From Persicimonas caeni (lineage in GTDB: Bacteria; Myxococcota_A; Bradymonadia; Bradymonadales; Bradymonadaceae): DNA of 64,000 nucleotides. The stretch lies in the NCBI RefSeq assembly GCF_006517175.1, contig NZ_CP041186.1:2073001-2137000 (forward strand). The letters are read 5' to 3'. The notes beneath the pieces were generated by a model, which ran no database searches, was not told where the DNA came from, and saw only the letters and a list, made by a program, of their open reading frames with translations. A program made the translations under genes and the position numbers. Positions 57,644 through 64,000 of the stretch are shown here, piece by piece (the stretch's first letter is position 1; each line of letters begins with the position of its first letter).

Positions 57644-58990
57644 TTACTCCGCGCAAGCTCCTTCCCCGACATCGATCATGCGGATGGCCCTGATCGCCGA
57701 ATCGTCGCCGGTGATCTCGCGCGCCGCTTTGACCAGTTGGGCGAGCTGCTCTCGGCTCAACGGCCGGTCGACGGCGTTGACGTCGTAGGCGAAGCCATAG
57801 CGCGCAAAGTCGCGGTGGCTCGACTGCATATTCGACAGGCCGGCCTCGTAGATGCAGTCGTCGACGGCCTTTTTGGTGCCGCGAACGTCGCTGTGCACGA
57901 CCGTCAAGATGATGTCCGGATCCTCGGCCTCCACGCCGATGACGTGGCCGGGGGAGAATACCGTGTCGCGCACCGTGCCGTAGCAGTCGAACAACTGCGT
58001 GGTCGTCGCCTTGTGCTTGGCGATGCGCGGCTGGGCTTCCTGAGTCGCTGCGCCGATATGCGGCGTGTTGAAGATACGCTCGACCTCGGCATACGGGTTG
58101 TGCCAGGGGTCCTGCTTGTTGCCCGGCTCTTCGGGAAACACGTCGACCATCGCGTGGCGGATCTTCTCCTCGTTGACCGCACGGATCAGGTCGTCGGGCT
58201 CGTACAAAAAGCCGCGCGCGGCGTTCAAGAAGATGCGCGGGCTGTTCTCGCCGCGGTTGGCCCCCAACTGCGAGAAGTGCTCCTCGTAGTTGAGCATATT
58301 CTCGTTGGAGTGGCCGCGCGGATCCTCGGCCGACACGTGCACCGTGACAAAATCACCCTCGCGAAAGGCTTGCGTCATCGTGTCGCACGCCGTCCATCCC
58401 AAGGTGGTGCCCACCTCGCGGGCGACCTCGCTGGCGTCATAAAAGTAGACGTCCATGTCGAACGCCTCGGCCATCTTGGCGACCTGCTTGCCAATATTGC
58501 CCAAGCCGATGATCGACAGCGACTTGCCGCGAAGCTCGTAGCGGTTCTTGTTGTCCTTGGTCCACTCGTGGCGGTTGCTCTTGTGGACCGAGTCGTAGAT
58601 GCGCCGCGCCACGGTGATGAGCTCACCGAAGATCATCTCGACGACCGACCAGCCGTTGCTGATGGGGTCGTTCATGACCATGACGCCCTCGCGAGCACAC
58701 GCCTCTTTGTCGACCGAGTCGTCGCCGATGCAGCAGAGCATGATCGCGGCGAGGTTCTCGGACGCCTGCAGAACCCGCTCGTTAACGATAAAACGGCTGC
58801 GCTTGTAGAGCAGGTCGTGCTGACCCTCCTTGAGGATCTCGACGACCTCGTCCTCATCCTGAGTCTCCCGGCGGTCCGGCTCGATGCCCTGCGCGCGCAG
58901 GTAATCGTCGAGCGAGGGGTCCGGGTGCTCGAGGATGAGTGCCTTTTTGAACTTGCTGTTGAGGTAACGAACTCCGTCGATTTTTGGCAT
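57644..58990 (-). CDS. D-isomer 2-hydroxyacid dehydrogenase, SerA-like
   Basis: NAD-dependent dehydrogenase of 448 residues. NAD-binding Rossmann motif SIIGLGNIGKQVAKMAEAF (about 158-176), catalytic Arg in LNAARGFLYE, Glu in DVFPEEP and His in NTPHIGAAT are all in place. The N-terminal substrate domain and the C-terminal ~100 residues (IILTVVHSDVRGTKKAVDDC) suggest a D-3-phosphoglycerate dehydrogenase with an ACT-like regulatory domain, so a role in serine synthesis is plausible; other 2-hydroxyacids cannot be excluded. It is longer than minimal SerA and carries an unusual insert around GANRGENSPRIF. It lies last in a run of minus-strand genes. Confidence 0.82.
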   Translation of the reverse strand: MPKIDGVRYLNSKFKKALILEHPDPSLDDYLRAQGIEPDRRETQDEDEVVEILKEGQHDLLYKRSRFIVNERVLQASENLAAIMLCCIGDDSVDKEACAREGVMVMNDPISNGWSVVEMIFGELITVARRIYDSVHKSNRHEWTKDNKNRYELRGKSLSIIGLGNIGKQVAKMAEAFDMDVYFYDASEVAREVGTTLGWTACDTMTQAFREGDFVTVHVSAEDPRGHSNENMLNYEEHFSQLGANRGENSPRIFLNAARGFLYEPDDLIRAVNEEKIRHAMVDVFPEEPGNKQDPWHNPYAEVERIFNTPHIGAATQEAQPRIAKHKATTTQLFDCYGTVRDTVFSPGHVIGVEAEDPDIILTVVHSDVRGTKKAVDDCIYEAGLSNMQSSHRDFARYGFAYDVNAVDRPLSREQLAQLVKAAREITGDDSAIRAIRMIDVGEGACAE

Positions 58991-59069
58991 GTCGTACTAC
59001 CTGTTTGGGTGTGCGTAGACTTCTACTTCGGTTGCAGCGACTGCGCTTTTAGCCAGTGGCTGCTTGTCT

Positions 59070-59245
59070 GTTCCTGGTCTTTCGTTCTTGGTTCTTGTCG
59101 CTGCTCGCGAGTTCGTAGCCAATCGGGCTCTTATGATTCGCGAGAGCTGTTCAGGTTTCAAATTGGAACGTCTGGCGCCAAACGCCGTTGCGTTCGTGGT
59201 CGGCTGCTCCGTCACCAAGAACCAAGAGCCAAGAACCAAGAACAA
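59070..59245. repeat. Short-period palindrome, AAGAACC type
   Basis: The 294-base gap between the mutase and dehydrogenase genes has no ORF of note. TTCGTTCTTGGTTCTTG (59081-59097) is mirrored by CACCAAGAACCAAGAGCCAA with GAACCAAGAAC (59213-59243), a run of 7-nt units on each side. A smaller pair, CTCGCGAG/ATTCGCGAG, lies inside. Same building plan as the elements at 9690, 45681, 53808 and 55493, but unrelated sequence. Confidence 0.7.
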
Positions 59246-59284
59246 TTCCCGTCGAACGACTCAGCGCCGTAAATCGACACCGCC

Positions 59285-60982
59285 TCAGAGCACCACGCGC
59301 TCGACGTACTCGCCAAAGACTTCGCGCAACGTGTCGGAGATCTCGCCGAGGGTGACCTTCTTCTTCACCGCGTTCAGGATATGCGGCATCAGGTTGTCGG
59401 AGCCCTCGGCCGCCTTTTTGAGCGCGGCGCGCGCCTTGTCGACGTCGTCTTGGGCGCGCGAGGCCTTGAACTCGCGCAGTCGCTCGACCTGGCTGCGCTC
59501 GACCTTTTCGTCGACGCGCAACAAATCCTCGGGCGGCTGGTGGCCGGTCTGGAACTCGTTGACCCCGACTATGATGTCCTCGCCGCGCTCCTGGCGAAGC
59601 TGGGCCTGGTAGGCGGCCTCTTGAATCTCGGACTGCTGGAAGCCCTTCTCGATGCCAGCGACCGCGCCGCCCAGGTCGTCGATGCGCTCGATATACGCGC
59701 GCGCCTCCTCCTCGATGCGGTCGGTCAGGCTCTCGACGGCGTAGCTGCCGGCGAGCGGGTCGATGAAGTCGGCCACGCCCGATTCGTGGGCGATGACCTG
59801 CTGGGTGCGCAGTGCCAGGCGCACGGCGTCCTCGTTGGGCAGGCTCAGCGCCTCGTCCCACGAGTTGGTGTGCAGCGACTGGGTGCCGCCCAAGACCGAG
59901 GCGAGCGCCTGCAAGGCCACGCGCACCACGTTGACCTTGGGCTGCTGGGCAGTGAGCGTCGAGCCGGCGGTCTGGCTGTGGAAGCGAAGCCGCATGGAGC
60001 GCTCTTTCTTGGCGCCAAAGCGCTCTTTGACAATGCGCGCCCACAGCCGCCGCGCGGCGCGGAACTTGGCGACTTCCTCGAGGAAATTGTTGTGGACGTT
60101 GAAGAAGAACGACAGCCGGCCGGCGAAGTTGTCGATATCGAGCCCGCTCTCGAGCGCACTCTCGACGTAGGCGATGCCGTTGGCCAGCGTGAAGCCGACC
60201 TCCTGAGCGGCGGTGCTGCCCGCCTCACGGATGTGGTAGCCCGAGATGCTGATGGTGTTCCAGCGGGGCACCTCGTCCTTACAGAACCCGAAGATGTCGG
60301 TGATGATGCGCATCGAGGCGCGCGGCGGATAGATGTAGGTGCCGCGAGCGATATACTCTTTGAGCAGGTCGTTCTGGATGGTGCCGCGAAGCTTGCTCGC
60401 GTCGACACCCTGCTGCTCGCCGACCGCGATATACAGCGACAACAAGATCGCCGCGGTCGAGTTGATCGTCATCGACGTGGAGACCTTGTCGAGCGGAATC
60501 TCGTCGAACAGCGTCTCCATGTCGGCGATGGAGTCGATCGCCACACCCACCTTGCCGACCTCGCCCTGGGCGCGCGGCGAGTCGGAGTCGAAGCCCATCT
60601 GAGTGGGCAGGTCGAAGGCCACCGAAAGCCCCGTGGTGCCCTGGTCGAGCAGGTACTTGTAGCGCTGATTCGACTCGGCGGCGGTGCCGAAGCCTGCGTA
60701 CTGGCGCATCGTCCACAGCCGGCCGCGATACATCGTCGGCTGGATGCCGCGCGTAAACGGGTACTGGCCGGGAAAGCCCAGGTCGTCGAGGTAGTCGAGT
60801 TCGGCGGTGTCCTGCGGGCCGTACAACAGGTCGACGGGCGCGCCGTCGGACAGGTTGAACTCGTCGCGGCGCACGCCGTACTTGTCGAGGATGGGCTGGA
60901 GGGTCTTTTGCTCCCACTCCGCCTTTGCTTGCTCGATTTCTTCGAGCAGGGCTTGCTGTTGCTTCGGGTTTTCGTCAGTCAT
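59285..60982 (-). CDS. Methylmalonyl-CoA mutase, large (catalytic) subunit without B12 domain
   Basis: 565 residues of the CoA-mutase TIM barrel: [95 protein letters not shown] and [20 protein letters not shown]. The C-terminus stops at about residue 565, so the cobalamin-binding domain (DxHxxG) must come from a separate small subunit not in the window. It interconverts methylmalonyl-CoA and succinyl-CoA; the neighbouring biotin carrier and carboxylase genes make propionyl-CoA metabolism the likely context. Related ethylmalonyl or isobutyryl-CoA mutases remain possible. Confidence 0.9.
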   Translation of the reverse strand: MTDENPKQQQALLEEIEQAKAEWEQKTLQPILDKYGVRRDEFNLSDGAPVDLLYGPQDTAELDYLDDLGFPGQYPFTRGIQPTMYRGRLWTMRQYAGFGTAAESNQRYKYLLDQGTTGLSVAFDLPTQMGFDSDSPRAQGEVGKVGVAIDSIADMETLFDEIPLDKVSTSMTINSTAAILLSLYIAVGEQQGVDASKLRGTIQNDLLKEYIARGTYIYPPRASMRIITDIFGFCKDEVPRWNTISISGYHIREAGSTAAQEVGFTLANGIAYVESALESGLDIDNFAGRLSFFFNVHNNFLEEVAKFRAARRLWARIVKERFGAKKERSMRLRFHSQTAGSTLTAQQPKVNVVRVALQALASVLGGTQSLHTNSWDEALSLPNEDAVRLALRTQQVIAHESGVADFIDPLAGSYAVESLTDRIEEEARAYIERIDDLGGAVAGIEKGFQQSEIQEAAYQAQLRQERGEDIIVGVNEFQTGHQPPEDLLRVDEKVERSQVERLREFKASRAQDDVDKARAALKKAAEGSDNLMPHILNAVKKKVTLGEISDTLREVFGEYVERVVL

Positions 60983-61026
60983 TGCCGTGTCGCCTTTCGT
61001 TTTTTGTCGGCTCTGCCGATTCGCGA

Positions 61027-61075
61027 CACCCCCGGGGCGGCCTACGCCGCCCGCGCGGAGGCGCCCCCGGGGGTG
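61027..61075. repeat. GC-rich nested hairpin inside the operon
   Basis: CACCCCCGGGGCG (61027) pairs with CGCCCCCGGGGGTG (61062); inside, GGGCGGCCTACGCCGCCC forms a second hairpin. It lies between the biotin-carrier and mutase genes. A relative (GGGGCGGCGTAGGCCGCCCC) sits at 40255-40274. No U-run follows, so it may be an mRNA-processing or stability structure rather than a terminator. Confidence 0.6.
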
Positions 61076-61085
61076 CTCAACCTAG

Positions 61086-61607
61086 CTATGCCTGCTCAAT
61101 ACTCACCAACACATCCCCAATCTCCACAGCATCCCCTTCACTGACGTGAATCGTCGAGACGCTGCCGGTGATGTGCGCTTTGAGGTCGTTCTCCATCTTC
61201 ATCGCCTCGACGATGATGACGCATTGGCCCTCTTCGACGTCGTCGCCCTCGGCGCACTGCAGCGCCACGACCTTGCCGGCCATGGGGCTGACCAGATCGG
61301 GGCCGCCGGCGCCGCGCGCGCCCACGCCGGCCACGCGCATGCGCTTTTGGCGCTCGTTGAGCACGTTGACGTGGTGGGTCTCGTTGCGCAGCTGCACGGT
61401 GTGCTCGCTCTCTTTGGCGCGCACGTCGACGTCGTAGGAGGCGCCGTCGATGAGCATCTGCAGCCGGCCGTTCTCGGGGGCGTAGGCGTCGATGACGACT
61501 TCTTGTCCTTCGGGGGTGACCACTTTGTAGCGGCCGTCTTCGAGGGTCTCGACCTCGAAACAGCGTGCCTCTTCGTCGTCACCGTTGGTGATAAAATATG
61601 CAGACAT
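61086..61607 (-). CDS. Biotin carboxyl carrier domain protein
   Basis: 173 residues. The C-terminal biotinyl domain has VSPMAGKVV and the biotinylation site EAMKMEND with Lys137, ending ISEGDAVEIGDVLVSIEQ-like. The N-terminal ~95 residues form the linker domain typical of acyl-CoA carboxylase alpha chains. Here carrier and carboxylase are separate genes only 3 bases apart, the carboxylase first. Together they equal a split propionyl-CoA/acetyl-CoA carboxylase alpha subunit; the carboxyltransferase subunit is not in the window. Confidence 0.92.
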   Translation of the reverse strand: MSAYFITNGDDEEARCFEVETLEDGRYKVVTPEGQEVVIDAYAPENGRLQMLIDGASYDVDVRAKESEHTVQLRNETHHVNVLNERQKRMRVAGVGARGAGGPDLVSPMAGKVVALQCAEGDDVEEGQCVIIVEAMKMENDLKAHITGSVSTIHVSEGDAVEIGDVLVSIEQA

Positions 61608-61610
61608 GAC

Positions 61611-63131
61611 TCAGTACCTCCTCAAAGCGCGAAATCGCCCAAGTTGCTTCCAACCGCTGCCGGCCTTCTGGGTGGCCTTGGCGCCCTCGGCGCCGCCGCC
61701 GGCCTCGGCGATGGCTTCGTCGCGTCGGTGCGCGGCGAGCACCGCGGCCAGCTCGGCCACCTCGGTGTGGGCGGGCGCGGGCTTCTGGCGGTCCTTCATC
61801 ATGCGCGGGACGAACTCGGTGTCGTAAGCGCCCTCGACGAAGTCGGGATGCCCGAGCACTTCTTGGTGGAAGGCGATATTGGTGATGATGCCGCTGACGG
61901 TGTATTCGGAGAGCGCGCGGCGCATGCGCCCGAGGGCGTGCTCGCGGTCCTCGCCCCACACGACCAACTTCGAGATCATCGGGTCGTAGTGCACCGGCAC
62001 GGTCGCGCCCGAGTAGACCCCGCTATCCTCGCGCACGCCGGGACCGTCCGGGCCGCTCAGGTAGCTGATGGGACCGGGCGCGGGCATGAAGTTGTTCTCG
62101 GGATCTTCGGCGTAGATGCGGCACTCGATGGCGTGGCCGCTGCTCTTGAGGTCTTCCTGAGTGAACGGAAGCTCTTCGCCGTCGGCGATGCGCACCTGCC
62201 AGCGCACGAGGTCCATGCCCGTGATCATCTCGGTGATCGGGTGCTCGACCTGCAGACGGGTGTTCATCTCGAGGAAGTAGAAGTTCTGCTCGTGGTCGAG
62301 CAAGAACTCGACGGTGCCCGCGCCGATATAATCGACGGCCTGGGCGGCCTTGACGGCGACCTCGCCCATCGCTTTTCGCGTGGCCTCCTCGAGGACCGGG
62401 CAGGGAGTCTCTTCGATGATCTTTTGGTGGCGACGCTGCACCGAGCAGTCACGCTCGAACAGGTGCACGCAGTTGCCGTGACCGTCGGCGAGCACCTGGA
62501 TTTCGACGTGCTTCGGGTTGACGACGTACTTCTCGACGAAGACGTCGCCGTTGCCAAAGGCGCTCAGGGCCTCGCGGCGAGCGCCCTCGAAGGAGGCGAT
62601 GAAGTCCTCGGCGCGGTCGACGCGGCGCATGCCTTTGCCGCCGCCGCCGGCCGACGCTTTGACCAGCACCGGAAAGCCCATCTCCTTGGCGATCTCGAGC
62701 GCCTCTTCGGCGTCCTCGATGGCGTCTTCGGTGCCGGGGACCAGCGGCACGCCCGCCTTCTCCATGAGCGTGCGCGCGCGGGTCTTCTCGCCCATCGCCT
62801 CGATGGCGTAGGGCTTGGGCCCGATAAAGACAACGCCGGCTTCGTCGCAGGCGCGAGCGAAGTCGGCGTTCTCACTCAGGAACCCGTAACCGGGATGGAT
62901 GGCCTGAGCGCCGCTCTTCTCGACGACTTCCAGGATCTTGTCGATGCGCAGGTAGCTCTCGTTGCTCGAGGCAGGACCGACGCAATAGGCCTCGTCGGCC
63001 AAGCGCACGTGCAACGCCTCGCGGTCGGCCTCCGAGAAGACCGCCACCGACGCGATGCCCATCTCCCGTAAGGAGCGGATCACGCGCACGGCGATCTCTC
63101 CCCGATTGGCGACCAGTACTTTTTCGAACAT
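61611..63131 (-). CDS. Biotin carboxylase subunit of an acyl-CoA carboxylase
   Basis: 506 residues, ATP-grasp enzyme that carboxylates biotin with bicarbonate. Starts MFEKVLVANRGEIAVRVIRS; the ATG at 63131 has GGAG 6 nt upstream and matches the family start. Visible: HPGYGFLSENADFARACDE, KASAGGGGKGMR, EKYVVNPKHVEIQVLADGHG, ECSV-like RDCSVQRRHQKIIEETPCP, EMNTRLQVEHPITEMITGMD. The ~50-residue C-terminal tail is longer than AccC and rich in Ala. First gene of a probable operon with the biotin carrier and mutase. Confidence 0.93.
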   Translation of the reverse strand: MFEKVLVANRGEIAVRVIRSLREMGIASVAVFSEADREALHVRLADEAYCVGPASSNESYLRIDKILEVVEKSGAQAIHPGYGFLSENADFARACDEAGVVFIGPKPYAIEAMGEKTRARTLMEKAGVPLVPGTEDAIEDAEEALEIAKEMGFPVLVKASAGGGGKGMRRVDRAEDFIASFEGARREALSAFGNGDVFVEKYVVNPKHVEIQVLADGHGNCVHLFERDCSVQRRHQKIIEETPCPVLEEATRKAMGEVAVKAAQAVDYIGAGTVEFLLDHEQNFYFLEMNTRLQVEHPITEMITGMDLVRWQVRIADGEELPFTQEDLKSSGHAIECRIYAEDPENNFMPAPGPISYLSGPDGPGVREDSGVYSGATVPVHYDPMISKLVVWGEDREHALGRMRRALSEYTVSGIITNIAFHQEVLGHPDFVEGAYDTEFVPRMMKDRQKPAPAHTEVAELAAVLAAHRRDEAIAEAGGGAEGAKATQKAGSGWKQLGRFRALRRY

Positions 63132-63213
63132 GATGGACTCCATAAAAATTACGGTTCTTTCGGCGGCGACGTTATCAGACCGTGTTGGGAGCGACAAGGT
63201 GGATGGAGAGGGC

Positions 63214-63253
63214 AAAAAAAAGCCGGACGCACCGCTGGAGGGGCGCGTCCGGC
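63214..63253 (-). terminator. Intrinsic terminator of the small acidic protein gene
   Basis: On the minus strand GCCGGACGCG and GCGTCCGGC arms flank a 13-nt loop, followed by eight U. It separates this gene from the carboxylase operon. Confidence 0.92.
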
Positions 63254-63300
63254 ACAACCTAACGACGAGTTTTCACCCGGCGAGTCAGTCGTTTTGACGT

Positions 63301-63630
63301 TCAGTCATTCTGCTCTTGAAGCTTGTGGATGATCATCCGTTTGGCTTCGCTGTCGACGTGGTCGCCGTCGAAGACTCCTTCGAGCTTCTCGGTCGCCGCG
63401 AATTTGGTGACCAGGAACTTCTCGAGGTTCGCCAGCTTGGCCAGCGCTTCTTCGTTGGCGCCGAGTCCAAATTTCAGCTCGTGATCGCCATCCTCGGCCA
63501 GCCCGTGACGCATGCGCACGACCTTCTCTTCCTCGGGGGTGAGCACGTCCAGGTCTTCATCGCCCCGGCGCGACTCGCGAGTGACGGTCGTGGTGCCGGT
63601 GCTGCGCAGGTTCTTCTTCTCGTCAGTCAA
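63301..63630 (-). CDS. Small acidic protein with sigma-region-4-like motif
   Basis: 109 residues, charged, cytosolic. LTPEEEKVVRMRHGL (about 30-44) closely resembles the start of region 4 of sigma70-family factors (LTPREEKVLRMRFG-type), but the DNA-recognition helix that should follow is not evident; instead comes DGDHELKFGLGANEEALAKL and a helical C-terminus (LEKFLVTKFAATEKLEGVFD). Monocistronic with its own strong terminator. I do not know its function; it could be a remnant or a protein-interaction module contacting RNA polymerase. Confidence 0.7.
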   Translation of the reverse strand: MTDEKKNLRSTGTTTVTRESRRGDEDLDVLTPEEEKVVRMRHGLAEDGDHELKFGLGANEEALAKLANLEKFLVTKFAATEKLEGVFDGDHVDSEAKRMIIHKLQEQND

Positions 63631-63791
63631 TGTAATTCCTCCACGGTGTCAGCGCCGCTTCCCTAGCAGCGCGACCTCCAGATCATTTAGACATTCAACT
63701 CGGCGCAACCAGGGTTGCAAACGAACTCAGCTAAAACATTTATATGACGAGTCCTCGAGCCCTGCAAATTTTTTGGGTGAGATTTATTGAA

Positions 63792-64000
63792 TCACCCGTC
63801 GGCTCTCAGATGCCTTACCAATTTGATACCAAACCACAGCAAAATCGCAACGCCGAGGCCAACATAGACCAAATGGGTATATCGCTGGACCCAATTGGCG
63901 AGCTCTTCGATATTGTAGCCTACTAAGTAGCCGAGCGCCAAAAGCGCGGCGTTCCAGAGGGCAGCGCTGAGCGCGGCGAAGAGGAGCACCTTCCAGAGCA
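63792..64000 (-). CDS. DedA-family membrane protein, C-terminal part
   Basis: The frame is open at the window edge; the visible 69 residues (LWKVLLFAALSAALWNAALL, LGYLVGYNIEELANWV, YVGLGVAILLWFGIKLVRHL) are the last two membrane helices of a DedA/VTT-domain protein, a family of membrane transporters linked to undecaprenyl-phosphate and phospholipid recycling and to envelope stress resistance. The 161 bases before it (63631-63791) show nothing I can name. Confidence 0.8.
   Translation of the reverse strand, partial: LWKVLLFAALSAALWNAALLALGYLVGYNIEELANWVQRYTHLVYVGLGVAILLWFGIKLVRHLRADG

Overview
The window is a GC-rich, densely coded bacterial chromosome segment with no rRNA, tRNA, phage or transposase gene that I can see. 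The gene style points to a social or predatory deltaproteobacterium-like lineage, and Bradymonadales (Bradymonadota) is my best guess. The reasons are many Cys-rich or Asp/Thr/Pro-rich lipoproteins, two giant Ser/Thr kinase-ATPase-histidine kinase hybrids, an NtrB/NtrC-like pair, an FHA-TPR protein and a MopE-type Asp-rich motif. This placement is inference from style, not from a marker gene.

Layout. 1-5.5 kb: 3' end of gshB, an App1-like HAD phosphatase, a membrane histidine kinase and plsX; the phosphatase and plsX carry near-identical promoters. 5.5-18.3 kb: a metzincin lipoprotein, a strong candidate for a new ~100-nt structured RNA (7213-7312), a membrane sulfatase-like enzyme, large lipoproteins, a YfbK-type VWA lipoprotein, fetAB-purN, then about 1 kb of non-coding repeats. 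18.7-32.1 kb: two paralogous ~1840-residue trifunctional kinases flanking a lone E1 alpha/E1 beta 2-oxoacid dehydrogenase pair. 32.1-33.4 kb: a ParE-type toxin-antitoxin pair between two arrays of one 25-bp palindromic repeat. 33.4-47.4 kb: metH, three related lipoproteins (two with a duplicated leader), a NifU-domain protein, a short CxxCH lipoprotein, an M1 aminopeptidase, dusA and pckA. 47.7-57.6 kb: NtrC/NtrB-like genes split by a palindromic element, an FHA/TPR protein, a lone receiver, a lamin-tail lipoprotein, a standalone LeuA-type regulatory domain and a PilC/GspF-like membrane protein. 57.6-64 kb: a 2-hydroxyacid dehydrogenase, methylmalonyl-CoA mutase large subunit, biotin carrier and biotin carboxylase (propionyl-CoA/methylmalonyl-CoA theme), a small acidic protein and the end of a DedA-like gene.

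Intergenic DNA is unusually structured. I count at least four unrelated families of dispersed palindromic elements. A recurring design is a short-period (7-9 nt) repeat followed by its own reverse complement, mostly between convergent genes. The items most worth follow-up are the 7.2-kb RNA, the kinase/E1/kinase block, the repeat-flanked toxin-antitoxin locus, the short-period palindromes and the shared lipoprotein leader.
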